Positions 1-8,111 of a DNA stretch of 23,500 nt are shown one piece after another. Origin of the DNA: Mesostigma viride. Lineage: Eukaryota; Streptophyta; Mesostigmatophyceae; Mesostigmatales; Mesostigmataceae. Position numbers and translations under genes: made by a program. Location of the stretch: assembly GCA_009746045.1 (NCBI GenBank), contig RPFO01000595.1:64001-87500 (forward strand). Direction: 5' to 3'. The stretch's first letter is position 1. The number at the start of each line of letters is the position of its first letter. Below the pieces are notes generated by a model that did no database searches, was not told the origin of the DNA, and worked only from the letters and a program-made list of their open reading frames with translations.

Positions 1-44
1 AATGATACACTTATAATGTTATAATGATACACTTATAATGTTAT
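1..44. repeat. two exact 22-bp tandem copies
   Basis: Positions 1-22 and 23-44 are identical (AATGATACAC...TTAT). A third copy begins at 45 but diverges after a few bases. The array may continue left of the window. Confidence 0.9.
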
Positions 45-844
45 AATAATACGGGCTGCGATCGGGTGGGTGGGGGTGCTGCACATGAGTGACATGCGTT
101 ACAGAGATGCACAAGTGACAGGTAGAGAGAGGCGCACACGTAGCCTCCACTGGTGTCCTCACATCTGCGCATGCACTTAAGAGCTGCACACACTGGCAGC
201 GCAGGTAGGCCAGCGCTGGTCAAGCTCTGCCTAGAGGTATCTCTAAGGGGAGTTGCATGGGGGCTATCTGTAGGGGGAGGATCGCACCATTCACATCAGC
301 ACAATGGAGCCTTTGGCACCCAGAGGCACCCTGCTGCTGCAGCCAGGAAAACTCTTGGTCTGTGACTCGGCAGACGCTGCCTAGGTCAGTGGCCTTGTTC
401 TGAAAGGTTGTGTGCAAGGACTGGCGGTCCACTGGTGCGTTTGGGAGGGCAAGTGACGACAGAAACGTGTGCCGTGAAATCATGGGCTGCACTTGTTGCC
501 CGTTGGGGTGATCATAAAACGGGTGCGTGCTGCCAGGCTTGGCAATATCAGCCCCCCTGATGGCCTCATCCTGCAATATGCCTCTTGACGCATGCCTCCG
601 ATGGCATGCTTCCACTCTTTAGCAGCAGCAAGGTGTTGCAGGAACGTTCTGACCGCCATTGTTTAGTTAGGCGGTAGGTATTGTAAAGTTGGACGTGTTG
701 CATCCGAGGGCTCGCAAGGGCCGCCTCTTGGGGGTTCGGCTGGGCTAGTCCTTGTGGTGGCAAGTGGTCTGTCTCTGTGACAGCATGCTCACCTGCCTGG
801 TCTCTGCAAACACTGTACAATTCGTGACGCGCCGCCCCTGCCAG
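1..844. other. non-coding sequence upstream of the SNF2 exon
   Basis: I see no convincing exon here. The frames that stay open lack family motifs and look like chance ORFs. The expected preceding helicase exon (motif IV and the 'R-x-D-G-S' segment before the ALQTF helix) is not visible on the + strand, so the intron upstream of 845 probably extends past the left edge. The first 44 bases are two exact copies of a 22-bp AT-rich unit (1-22 and 23-44). Confidence 0.5.
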
Positions 845-943
845 GTGGCGCTGCAGACGTTCAACGACGACCCCGCGTGCCCCGTGTTTCTTCTGCACGT
901 CGGCACGGCAGCCGCCGGGCTCACTCTCACACGCGCCCGCAAG
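845..943 (+). CDS. SNF2-family helicase, penultimate exon (helicase motif V)
   Basis: This exon encodes 33 residues. It starts VALQTFNDDPACPVFLL and continues into HVGTAAAGLTLTRARK, which is the motif V region (G-x-x-L-T) of the C-terminal RecA-like lobe of SNF2 ATPases. The acceptor is CCCTGCCAG ending at 844 and the donor is AAG|GTGAGG at 944; both junctions are phase 0. The next exon at 1251 continues the domain in the same phase (TRARK then VLLLEP). SNF2 proteins are ATP-driven DNA translocases for chromatin remodelling or repair and are expected in the nucleus. The EP...P..E.QA..R.HRIGQ signature downstream resembles SHPRH more than Rad5/HLTF, but that subfamily call is inference. Earlier exons are missing from the window. 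Confidence 0.8.
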
Positions 944-1250
944 GTGAGGGGCACATCTCAGGCTCGCGTGCGCCCGCAAGGTGTGGGTCGTATGCGTGTC
1001 AGATGCCAGGCAGGCCCGAATGAAACTGGGCGCCCGAACGAAACTGTGCGCCCAAATGAAAATGTGTGCCCGAGCGAAACTGTGTGCGTCCTGGTCCTGG
1101 AAAATTGCGTCGAGCGTTGTGCATGTCTGTCCACTGTCCACTGTCCCGCCCGTTTTCTGCTGTTGCCTAACCTTTTTGCTTCTCTCAAAATGGGCCGGGT
1201 GGTGCTCTGTGCGGTCGCGGGCGGCGGGCGACCGTAACATGGCTGTACAG
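944..1250 (+). other. intron of the SNF2-family gene
   Basis: The 307-bp intron runs from donor GTGAGG to acceptor GCTGTACAG. Splicing it out joins motif V directly to the VLLLEPFL strand, as expected for the fold. It holds a four-unit 18-bp repeat at 1014-1085. Confidence 0.8.
1014..1085 (+). repeat. 18-bp minisatellite, four units
   Basis: Units at 1014, 1032, 1050 and 1068 have the consensus GCCCGAAYGAAACTGTGC with a few substitutions each. Because 18 is a multiple of three, the repeat leaves an open frame (R-P-N-E-T-x) continuous with the upstream exon frame. It nevertheless lies between good splice sites and interrupts the helicase fold, so it is read as intronic. Confidence 0.85.
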
Positions 1251-1742
1251 GTGTTGCTGTTGGAGCCCTTCCTGAGCCCAGGGGACGAAGCGCAGGCGGC
1301 CAACCGGTGCCATCGCATCGGCCAGCGGCACGTGGTCGATGTGGTTACCTACTTTGTCAAAGGGACGGTGGAAGAGCGCGTTCTGGCCTTCAATCGGCGG
1401 CAGCAGCAACACCATCACCACGCCGCGGGTGCGGCCGACCCAGGGGTCTCAAGCGGGGGCCTCCCTGGGAGCAAGCCAATGACTGGGGCGTGCTCCAGTA
1501 TGGCAGGCAGTCGCAGGGATGGCAGCAGTAAGAGTGGCAAGGGCATCGGCGGCCAGTCCACCAGCCAAGACGGGGAGACCGCCGAGGCTTCGAGGCATGT
1601 GGCACAAGCCCCCGTGGATGCTGAGCCTGAGGATGCGGACTTGCTTTCTGTTATGACAACGGGGGTTGGGCAGGAGCTAGTCTCTTCCAGAGAGCAGCTT
1701 CAGTTTCTGCTTGGGGAGACTGACATGAGTTTCGTGAGCTGA
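1251..1742 (+). CDS. SNF2-family helicase, last exon (motif VI and C-terminus)
   Basis: 163 codons plus TGA at 1740-1742. The exon opens with VLLLEPFLSPG, then DEAQAANRCHRIGQ, which is helicase motif VI with the arginine finger region (R-x-H-R-I-G-Q). VVTYFVKGTVEERVLAF follows, the usual post-motif VI helix. The rest is a tail of about 115 residues rich in Ser, Gly, Ala and Gln, starting with an RRQQQHHHH run, and ending EQLQFLLGETDMSFVS. The first two thirds of the helicase are missing, so catalytic competence of the full protein cannot be judged. The EPxLxPxxExQA pattern favours a SHPRH-like member; another SNF2 subfamily remains possible. No clear TGTAA poly(A) signal was seen in the next few hundred bases. 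Confidence 0.85.
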   Translation: MLLLEPFLSPGDEAQAANRCHRIGQRHVVDVVTYFVKGTVEERVLAFNRRQQQHHHHAAGAADPGVSSGGLPGSKPMTGACSSMAGSRRDGSSKSGKGIGGQSTSQDGETAEASRHVAQAPVDAEPEDADLLSVMTTGVGQELVSSREQLQFLLGETDMSFVS

Positions 1743-2367
1743 TTTGGCGTTTGCGCCTCCATAGGGAGGGCATGCATGTTCGAGTGAAAACACAAAATGT
1801 GATAAATGGAAGCAAAAAAATGTGGTGTTTACATGCATGATATGCTCGGTACCGTATCGTTTTGATACCTAGTATCGAGTGAACACATGTGCGTAGTACC
1901 CCCAACCACAATTCTCACGTAGTTTATCTAGCACAATTTCCGAATTATTGGCACCCACACTCTGGTGAAGAGTTTTTTTCGCAGTCAGGTTGTAGTTTGG
2001 GATGCCTTCAGATCAGGCGACCCCTACTCGAACACTGAAATGTGACACCTTAAGGGGACCTGTGGCACCCCTAAACCCTTCAAACTTGACCTATGCTAAT
2101 ATCACTTGCAATTCATTTGCACAATTCTGAAATATGATTGGGGGCACTAAATAACATCTCTGGTGAGTTGTCCATGCATGCACTCGTCGGGGATACTACC
2201 CCCATCGATACGCCAATATTGTGCTATAATTAATAGAAAAAGATCGACGCTAATTAGGGCTGGGTATGCCCGGCCCATTCAATGCACACATTTGTTGGCA
2301 AACCTGTACGCATGCGCAGCATTTATAATTCCCTCACGGTTTGTAGCTTGCGCTGAGCTATTTACAT
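1743..2367. other. intergenic / 3' UTR, possible degenerate transposon
   Basis: No gene seen. The sequence is more AT-rich than its neighbours. It contains the left arm of a 13-bp inverted repeat (1946-1958, partner 2406-2418) and a small dyad around 1853-1867 (GTATC...GATAC). Confidence 0.6.
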
Positions 2368-2389
2368 AATTAATTAATTAATTAATTAA
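2368..2389. repeat. (TTAA)n tract 1
   Basis: 22 bp of perfect AATT/TTAA repeat. It directly abuts an 8-bp-arm palindrome at 2390-2408. Similar tracts occur at the 3' ends of the retroelement copies further right. Confidence 0.9.
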
Positions 2390-2408
2390 CACGTGACTGT
2401 GTCACGTG
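2390..2408. repeat. perfect hairpin CACGTGAC-TGT-GTCACGTG
   Basis: Eight-base arms flank a 3-nt loop. Each arm contains CACGTG. On the - strand, CACGTGTT next to (TTAA)n resembles the 3' terminus of the elements ending near 3700 and 8465, so this may be the 3' end of a - strand copy. Confidence 0.7.
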
Positions 2409-2756
2409 GGTGCCAATACAGAGTAAAGGAACCTTCAACCCTATATACACAGCGAGAAGGAGGGAGGGCGCCCTAGCTTCTCTCACTGCCGCAAGTGGGC
2501 AGGCCACAGAGCGCTCTCTCCACGGCATGGTGCATCATGCCGGGGCGCAACACTGTGGGTGCAATACAACCAGTGCAATACCATAGGTAGGCTGACGCAT
2601 AGCTTATGCTACAAATGTGAGGTGGGCTCAAGACTTCGGCTAATTAAGGCGCAAGCTGATGGCCACAAGGTGCCAGAGCTAATTGCAGGTACTATAATGC
2701 TGTGCGCTAATATCGTTTCAAGTGCTGTAATGCCTAAGCTATCCCATCACCGATTC

Positions 2757-3285
2757 GAGCGACCGCCTCCACCACCGACGCCATCGCCACGAAGCTCCAG
2801 GAGCTGGAGGACCATGCACCGCCAGGCCCAGCAACGGGAGGTCACCGACCGCGCTCGCCGCGAGTGCCGGGTGGTGCTACGTCGCTTCCCCCAGAAGCCA
2901 GGTGAGACGTCAACCTCCCTTGCTGACGAGCTCAAGAACCAGTTTCTTACCCCGCATGGGCCTGGTACTAAGGTGAGGTAGAACTGCGTGGGTGCCACCG
3001 CCTTCCCCACTCACGGGACAAGGCGGCTCCCCCACCAGTCCTGCTCACCTTCCCCTCCCCTGAGGATAAGCAGCGGTTCCTCTCTCGTCGCAAGAGGTTG
3101 CACGACCTCACCTGGACGCTGGATGACGACCTGACCCCCGCTCAGCAACAGCAGCGACGCGACCTGTGGCCGGAATACCTCCCGGCCATAAGCAGGACCC
3201 CCAGAAGCCCAAGGTGTACTGGAGGGGCGGGGACCTGATGATCAACCACAAGATGTGGTCGCCCCGGCCCAGCGGGCTAGATTAG
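2757..3285 (+). pseudogene. LINE-1-type ORF1 remnant, copy A (subfamily 1)
   Basis: The reading shifts frame several times. It starts near TTDAIATKLQELED (end of a coiled coil), moves to RRECRVVLRRFP and GETSTSLADELK (RRM-like part), and hits an in-frame TAG at 2979. It resumes as APPVLLTFPSPEDKQRF, then LSRRKRLHDLTWTLDDDL and TPAQQQQRRD, shifts once more near 3187, and ends VYWRGGDLMINHKMW before TAG at 3283-3285. The order RRM-like domain, RRKxL, DDLTPxQQQxRRD, W-x-G-G-x-L matches the ORF1 protein of L1-type LINEs, an RNA-binding chaperone of the retroelement particle. The N-terminal coiled coil is missing, consistent with 5' truncation. It is decayed and unlikely to make protein. Confidence 0.65.
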
Positions 3286-3726
3286 CAATAGCCCTAGATT
3301 GTATCCATTGGTAGTCCCTGCCGCTAAGGCAGCCATGCTTAGAATGTTTGCCTAGCTGTGCCAACATACCTAGTCACACACGTGCCGCCAACGCACGGTA
3401 CATACACAACCAGCCATAATAGCCTTAGCCTAGTCCTAGTACAGGCTGCCATGCTACGCCCTGGCTATGTTCAGATTACTTGCCCACGCTACTTGTTATG
3501 CCACGCTCACATGGGTCTTATTGCACCCACAGTTTGCCGGATCGGTAGCATGTCCGTTTTAGCTAGCGCGCCCGAATGCAGCTGTGGCATGCCTTTGGCA
3601 TGAAGGAGACTGGGGGTCTCTGCCCTTTCTCCTGTTGTGCACACACAGGGATTGAAAGCACTTCGGTGCTCCGTGACTCCCCAACGGGAGCACGTGTTTA
3701 ATTAATTAATTAATTAATTAATTAAT
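3286..3726 (+). mobile_element. 3' UTR and (TTAA)n tail of retroelement copy A
   Basis: This non-coding stretch ends GGTGCTCCGTGACTCCCC, AACGGGAGCACGTGTT, then 29 bp of (TTAA)n at 3698-3726. The same terminal block recurs at 8430-8479 (+) and, inverted, at 4636-4684. CTCCC...GGGAG within the end can pair as a short stem-loop just before the tail. This is the recurrent 3' end of subfamily 1. Confidence 0.65.
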
Positions 3727-3768
3727 CATCGATTGCCCCCATCTAGACAACTGGCTAGCTGGAGTGCT

Positions 3769-4500
3769 CTATCCCGGGGAAGCCCGGGGGGGCTTCCACA
3801 GTTTCTTGTTGACATAGAGGTCCCCGCCCCGCCAGTACACTTGGGGCTTCTCGGGCTTGGTCTTGTGGCGGATGTAGTCGGGCCACTGATCGCGGCGTTG
3901 CTGCTGCTGCGCTGGCGTCAGGTCGTCGTCAAGCGACCAGGAGGTGTCCACCAGCTTCTTGCGGCGAGAGAGGAACCGAACTCGGGCTGCATGTGATGTC
4001 GCTGAAGGTGAGGACCACTGGAGGGGGCCCAGCCTTGGCCCGTGGATGGGGCAGGCGGTAGGCGCCCTGCAGTGCCGTGCACCTGGCAGCTCCATGCACG
4101 CCAAGAGCTGTTTCTTCAGCTCGTCGAGAAGAGAGTCTGGGGTCTCCTCCGGCGGCATGTCGAAGCGCCTGAGGATGACCCGGCAGCGGCGACGGTCGCG
4201 GTCAGCGGCCTTGCTGCGCGTGTCTTCCAGCTCCTGGAGCTTGGTGGTGATGGCGGTCGTGGTAGAGGATGCCTGGCTCTTGAGCAGGTCCGCCCAGGAG
4301 GCGCGAGTCGAGGGGTCATCGCTAGCCCTACCAGCAGGTTGGGCGGCAATGGTGGCCGCGTTCGCTCGGCGATCTCGGGGACCTGCGTGGCCAGGGCGTC
4401 TACCTTGGTAGCAACTGCCTGAAGTTTCACGGTGCCTTGGCCGACTCGGCCTTCCACCTGGTTAAGGCGGGTGGTCACAGTGGCTGTGGCCTCGGAAACT
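3769..4500 (-). pseudogene. LINE-1-type ORF1, copy B (subfamily 1), nearly open
   Basis: On the - strand, a coiled coil (TTRLNQVEGRVGQGTVKLQ and VDALATQVPEIAE) comes first. After a frameshift near 4370, a frame stays open for about 180 codons: SWADLLKSQ, CRVILRRFDMPPEE, DSLLDELKKQLL, FLSRRKKLVDTSWSLDDDLT, QQQQRRDQWPDY, VYWRGGDLYVNKKLW, then TAG. Its middle (about 4070-3990) is in the wrong frame: the homologous AYRLPHPRAKAGPPPVVLTF reading is in another frame, so two nearly compensating indels are present. A stop lies upstream of the coiled coil near 4548. L1 ORF1-like RNA-binding protein; probably no longer functional. Confidence 0.65.
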
Positions 4501-4684
4501 TTGGTGGCAATGTGCTCTTGCGTAACAGTAAACTGAGGCTGGAGCTACACAATGCAAATGGCAAAACCTTAAACAGTTATTAATTTTCCCGCAAAACAGG
4601 TCTTTTTTAACCGGACATTGGGAATAAACATATCATAATTAATTAAACTCATGAATGCTCCCGTTGGGGAGTCACAGAGCATCA
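4501..4684 (-). mobile_element. junction region and inverted 3'-end fragment of a subfamily 1 element
   Basis: 4636-4646 is a short (TTAA)n tract, and 4648-4684 is the reverse complement of the block GCTCYGTGACTCCCC / AACGGGAGCA that ends copy A. This is therefore the 3' terminus of a - strand element. Its body should continue right of 4684 but is replaced by the (ATGG)n array. 4501-4635 has no recognisable gene. Confidence 0.55.
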
Positions 4685-5440
4685 ATGGATGGATGGATGG
4701 ATGGATGGATGGATGGATGGATGGATGGATGGATGGATGGATGGATGGATGGATGGATGGATGGATGGATGGATGGATGGATGGATGGATGGATGGATGG
4801 ATGGATGGATGGATGGATGGATGGATGGATGGATGGATGGATGGATGGATGGATGGATGGATGGATGGATGGATGGATGGATGGATGGATGGATGGATGG
4901 ATGGATGGATGGATGGATCGTGGATGGATGGATGGATGGATGGATGGATGGATGGATGGATGGATGGATGGATGGATGGATGGATGGATGGATGGATGGA
5001 TGGATGGATGGATGGATGGATGGATGGATGGATGGATGGATGGATGGATGGATGGATGGATGGATGGATGGATGGAATTCGTGGATGGATGGATGGATGG
5101 ATGGATGGATGGATGGATGGATGGATGGATGGATGGATGGATGGATGGATGGATGGATGGATGGATGGATGGATGGATGGATGGATGGATGGATGGATGG
5201 ATGGATGGATGGATGGATGGATGGATGGATGGATGGATGGATGGATGGATGGATGGATGGATGGATGGATGGATGGATGGATGGATGGATGGATGGATGG
5301 ATGGATGGATGGATGGATGGATGGATGGATGGATGGATGGATGGATGGATGGATGGATGGATGGATGGATGGATGGATGGATGGATGGATGGATGGATGG
5401 ATGGATGGATGGATGGATGGATGGATGGATGGATGGATGG
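4685..5440. repeat. (ATGG)n microsatellite, 756 bp
   Basis: About 187 units of ATGG with only two interruptions, near 4918-4921 (ATCGTGG) and 5077-5082 (AATTCGTGG). All three + frames read an M-D-G-W repeat and one - frame reads H-P-S-I, with no stops, because the unit lacks stop codons in those frames. These are not genes. The array sits between a - strand 3'-end fragment and a + strand 3' UTR. Confidence 0.97.
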
Positions 5441-5850
5441 CCTACGCGCACGTGCGCCACTTTAATGCCCCCCCATGATGGATGACGCCTTAAGAATTTA
5501 GCCAAGCCATGCCTATAATGGGGGCCCCGCCATGGATGTTGCCATTTTAGCCACACTCGATCTGCCTATGCAGAGAGTCCCTGTCTGATGAGAAGCCATG
5601 CCCTTATGAGTAGCTCTTGTATAGCCATGATGATCTTCCACCCCATGCCAGACCCCTAGGTCTGCGGCGAATCCATGGCCGGTGGTGCAGGTGCCCTTGA
5701 TGCACCTGGAGCAAGTGTCGTTTACATCCCCACCCGGCCTTGCAGGAAGTACTTAGCCCAGAATGTACATGCAGTTGAAAGCCATATGCCCCTTCTCCGG
5801 GATATGTGCTGCATATACTCCCAACGGAGTCATGTTCCTAATTAATTAAT
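5441..5850 (+). mobile_element. 3' UTR and tail of a subfamily 2 retroelement, 5' truncated (copy F)
   Basis: This segment is homologous, base by base with small indels, to the reverse complement of 6718-7110. Shared blocks include CTCTTGTATAGCCATGATGA, GGTGCAGGTGCCCT, GGGATATGTGCT and ATACTCCCAACGGAGT, followed by (TTAA)n at 5839-5850. It has no ORF; only the 3' end of the element is present. Confidence 0.7.
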
Positions 5851-6130
5851 GAATTGCTTAATTAATTAATAATTAAGTAAGTTTTAATCATCTCAGTGTG
5901 TGGCACATCATAGGCACACATAGTGTGTGTACATGGCTAAATAATGCTAAGGCATCAGCTGGTAGAGGGCCCACAATGGGCGTACATGTACAATTAGGCC
6001 ACGGTGGCTAGGCCTTACTATTCTACACTACTACTACTGCTTTATTCCCCTAAGCTGGGGCGTCTGGAGGTGCTGGGGCCGCGGGGGTCGCTTGCCAAGG
6101 CTTGTGGCCAACGTAGATGGCCGCCCCGGC
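5851..6130 (-). mobile_element. 3' UTR and tail of retroelement copy C
   Basis: A (TTAA)n-rich tract at 5858-5876 starts this segment and would be the tail of copy C on the - strand. The portion near 5970-6120 matches the corresponding part of copy D around 7090-7230 (for example TCTACACTACT, CTTGTGGYCAACGT, GATGRCCGCCCC). Copies F and C therefore meet tail to tail at 5839-5876. Confidence 0.55.
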
Positions 6131-6650
6131 CTTAATTCCAATAAACCGGCAAGTTCCCCGCCGCGGTCTGCCGGGGCTCGGGAGGTAGGTCGGCCATAGC
6201 TTTCGTCGCCGTTGTTGCTGCGCAATGCAGGGTCAAGTAGTCGTCCAAGGTGAAGTGAGTCTTCTCGAGCCGTTTGCGGCGTCTGAGAAAAGAAATCTTG
6301 TCCGCCGGACCGTTCTCAAAGATGCATGAGAAGAAGCGGGGGCGCCCCTGCCTTACCCCGCGAGCGGGGAAGGCGGTGGGCGACCAGCTTGATCTCACCA
6401 AGGAGGCCCATGGCGACCAAGGATTTCTCTCTCAAACGCCTGTGCAAGCTTCTCGGAATTCTCACCTTCCACCAGGTCGAAGTTCTTGACGATGACGTTG
6501 AGGCTGCGCTTGGCGAGCTCGGCCTCCTCGCAGAGGTCGGGCGTCTGCTTCTGTAGCTGTGCTGCGACGGCGGAGGTGGTGGAGGTGGTGTGTTGCTTGA
6601 GCATGTCCGCCCATGCAGGTCTGGGTGGGAGGGGCATCACCAGCTGGGCC
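6131..6650 (-). pseudogene. LINE-1-type ORF1 remnant, copy C (subfamily 2)
   Basis: The - strand reading begins near 6620 with WADMLKQHTTSTTSAVAAQL, then AELAKRSLNVIVKNFDLVEG and SEKLAQAFEREILG (RRM-like). A frame change near 6400 leads to FFSCIFENGPADKISF, LRRRKRLEKTHFTLDDYLT, and PVYWN followed by a stop. Compared with subfamily 1, DDDLTPAQQQQ has become DDYLTLHCAAT, with evident decay. The W-A-D-x-L-K-x-H-T-T-S-T-T block is shared with copy D. An RNA-binding ORF1 role is inferred from the RRM-like and RRKxL/DDxLT order. Confidence 0.6.
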
Positions 6651-6717
6651 AGCGGGGGCTATCTGGTTATGTACATGCCCCGACTAAAAGCCGGGCCAGC
6701 GGGGGCTGCCCTGGGTA
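6645..6717. repeat. 15-bp direct repeat at the 5' side of copy C
   Basis: GGGCCAGCGGGGGCT occurs at 6645-6659 and again at 6686-6700. The latter is just before the (TTAA)n tail of copy D (6718-6734). The intervening ATGCCCCGACTAAAAGCC also occurs at 8128-8145 beside the 5' side of copy D. These may mark insertion or recombination junctions. Confidence 0.6.
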
Positions 6718-7161
6718 TTAATTAATTAATTAATCCGAAACATAACTCCGTTGGGAGTATCTGTAGCACATATCCCTGAGAAGGGGCAGATGGCCTATAA
6801 TACATACATTCTAGGCTACTTCCTGCAAGGGTGGGAATGTAAGCGACCCTTGCTCTAGGTGCACCAGGGCACCTGCACCCTCATGATCTATCACGCTATG
6901 CCCAGCTAAGGGGGAGCATGTCATGTGGGGGAAGATCATCATGGCTATACAAGAGCTAGGGCATGGCTTCTCGACAGAGAGCATCTCTCTGCATGGCATA
7001 TCATGGCTACCTTCTTAAGGCAACATCCATGGGGGTCCCATTATAGGCAGGGCTTGGCTATATTCTGAAGGCATCATCCATGGGGGCCATTATGGGCGCA
7101 CATGCGCGTGGGCCACATGCTAGGCTAAGCCTGACTAATCTACACTACTGGTATATATTCC
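6718..7161 (-). mobile_element. 3' UTR and (TTAA)n tail of retroelement copy D
   Basis: On the - strand this runs from the end of the copy D ORF to (TTAA)n at 6718-6734. It is homologous to 5441-5850 on the + strand, so the two form a 400-bp imperfect inverted repeat around copy C. It supplies the 3' end signature of subfamily 2 (ATACTCCCAACGGAGTTATG before the tail). Confidence 0.7.
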
Positions 7162-8110
7162 CTAGTCTGAGGTGGCAGCTAGGGGGGGCTGCCAGCCCTG
7201 GCTTGTGGTCAACGTGGATGACCGCCCCCCTCCAGTATACCGGCTTCCCCCTTGCGCTCTGCCGGAGCTGAAGGTACTAAGGTCGGCCATAGCTCGCGTC
7301 GCCGTTGTTGCTGGGCCAGGGTCAAGTCGACGTCCAGCGTGAAGCGAGTCTAGCTCCGAGAGCTTCTTGCGGCATTTAAGGAACGCCAGCTTGTCCGCCA
7401 GGTACTTAAAGGTGAGGAGCACGGGTGCCGGGCCAGCCTTCCCCCCGCGCGCGGGGGAGGCGGACAGCCGACATGTGCAGCTCACCAGTGAGTAGCATGG
7501 GGGCAAAAATGGCGCGCTTAAATGCCTCAAGAAGGCTCGTGGAGGTCTCACCTGCCGGCTGGTCGAAGTGCTTGACGATGACATTGTGGCTGCGCCTGGC
7601 GATGTCGGCTTCCTCGCGAAGGTCGAGGGCTTGTTGCTTGAGTTGTGCCGTGATGATGGAGGTGGTGGAGGTGGTGTGCTGCTTAAGCAAGTCCGCCCAG
7701 GTGGAGGGAGCATCGCCAGCCGGGCCAGCAGGCGCCGGCTGGGCGGCGATGTCCTTCACCGCCTGGGCGGTGAGGCCGGCGGTGTCATGCAAGCTCTCAA
7801 GGGCGGTGGCGGTGGCTTGAAGGCGTTGGTCGAGGTCGAGGAGCTGGGCTTTGATGTCGGCAGTGGAGGCGGAAATGGCAGTGGAGGTGGAGGCGGCCGG
7901 CGGCGGTGGAAATGTGAGGAAGTTCAGCAGTCAGCGTGCCACCCATTGCTGCGACGTCGGCAGCAAGGGGGGTCACGTGCTGCTGGAAGGCTTCCATGAG
8001 GATGGAACGGAGGGTGGGGGTCGAAGATGGATGGAGCCCAGATCTCGCCGTCAGAGCGCTGGAGAAGGGAGTTGAGGATGGCGTGCTGGAGGACGGGGCG
8101 GGGGGAGCCG
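7162..8110 (-). pseudogene. LINE-1-type ORF1, copy D (subfamily 2), longest copy
   Basis: About 950 bp on the - strand. Reading frames shift, but the order is clear: an N-terminal segment with MEAFQQHVTPLAADVAAMGG (7997 leftward, probable coiled coil), HDTAGLTAQAVKDIAAQPAP, WADLLKQHTTSTTSIITAQL, IARRSHNVIVKHFDQPAGET, SLLEAFKRAIF (RRM-like), then in another frame PVLLTFKYLADKLAFLKCRK and KLSELDSL. The C-terminal domain is degraded (AATAATP-like instead of TPAQQQQ). The usual ORF1 length of about 300 residues fits. No zinc knuckle, endonuclease or reverse transcriptase follows on the - strand before the (TTAA)n tail. Confidence 0.6.
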
Positions 8111-8111
8111 A

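Larger units (their letters stand above)
1946..2418. mobile_element. possible degenerate TIR element (Tc1/mariner-like ends)
   Basis: TATTGGCACCCAC at 1946-1958 is the exact reverse complement of 2406-2418, giving a 473-bp unit. The end sequence recalls Tc1-like inverted repeats of other eukaryotes, an association from memory of that group. Outer bases match only loosely and no transposase ORF or clear TA duplication is seen. This could be chance or an internal fragment. Confidence 0.3.

Noticed and set aside
752-1237. Read-through ORF of 161 residues over the SNF2 exon and intron
   Set aside because: Only 845-943 matches the helicase. The continuation is an 18-bp repeat between good GTGAGG and TACAG splice sites.
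3698-3726. piggyBac-type TTAA target sites
   Set aside because: TTAA is repeated many times as the tail of LINE-like copies, with no piggyBac-type inverted repeats beside it.
4651-5556. Four long overlapping ORFs (M-D-G-W and H-P-S-I repeats)
   Set aside because: They are reading frames through a stop-free tetranucleotide repeat, open in three + frames and one - frame alike, with no non-repeat domain.
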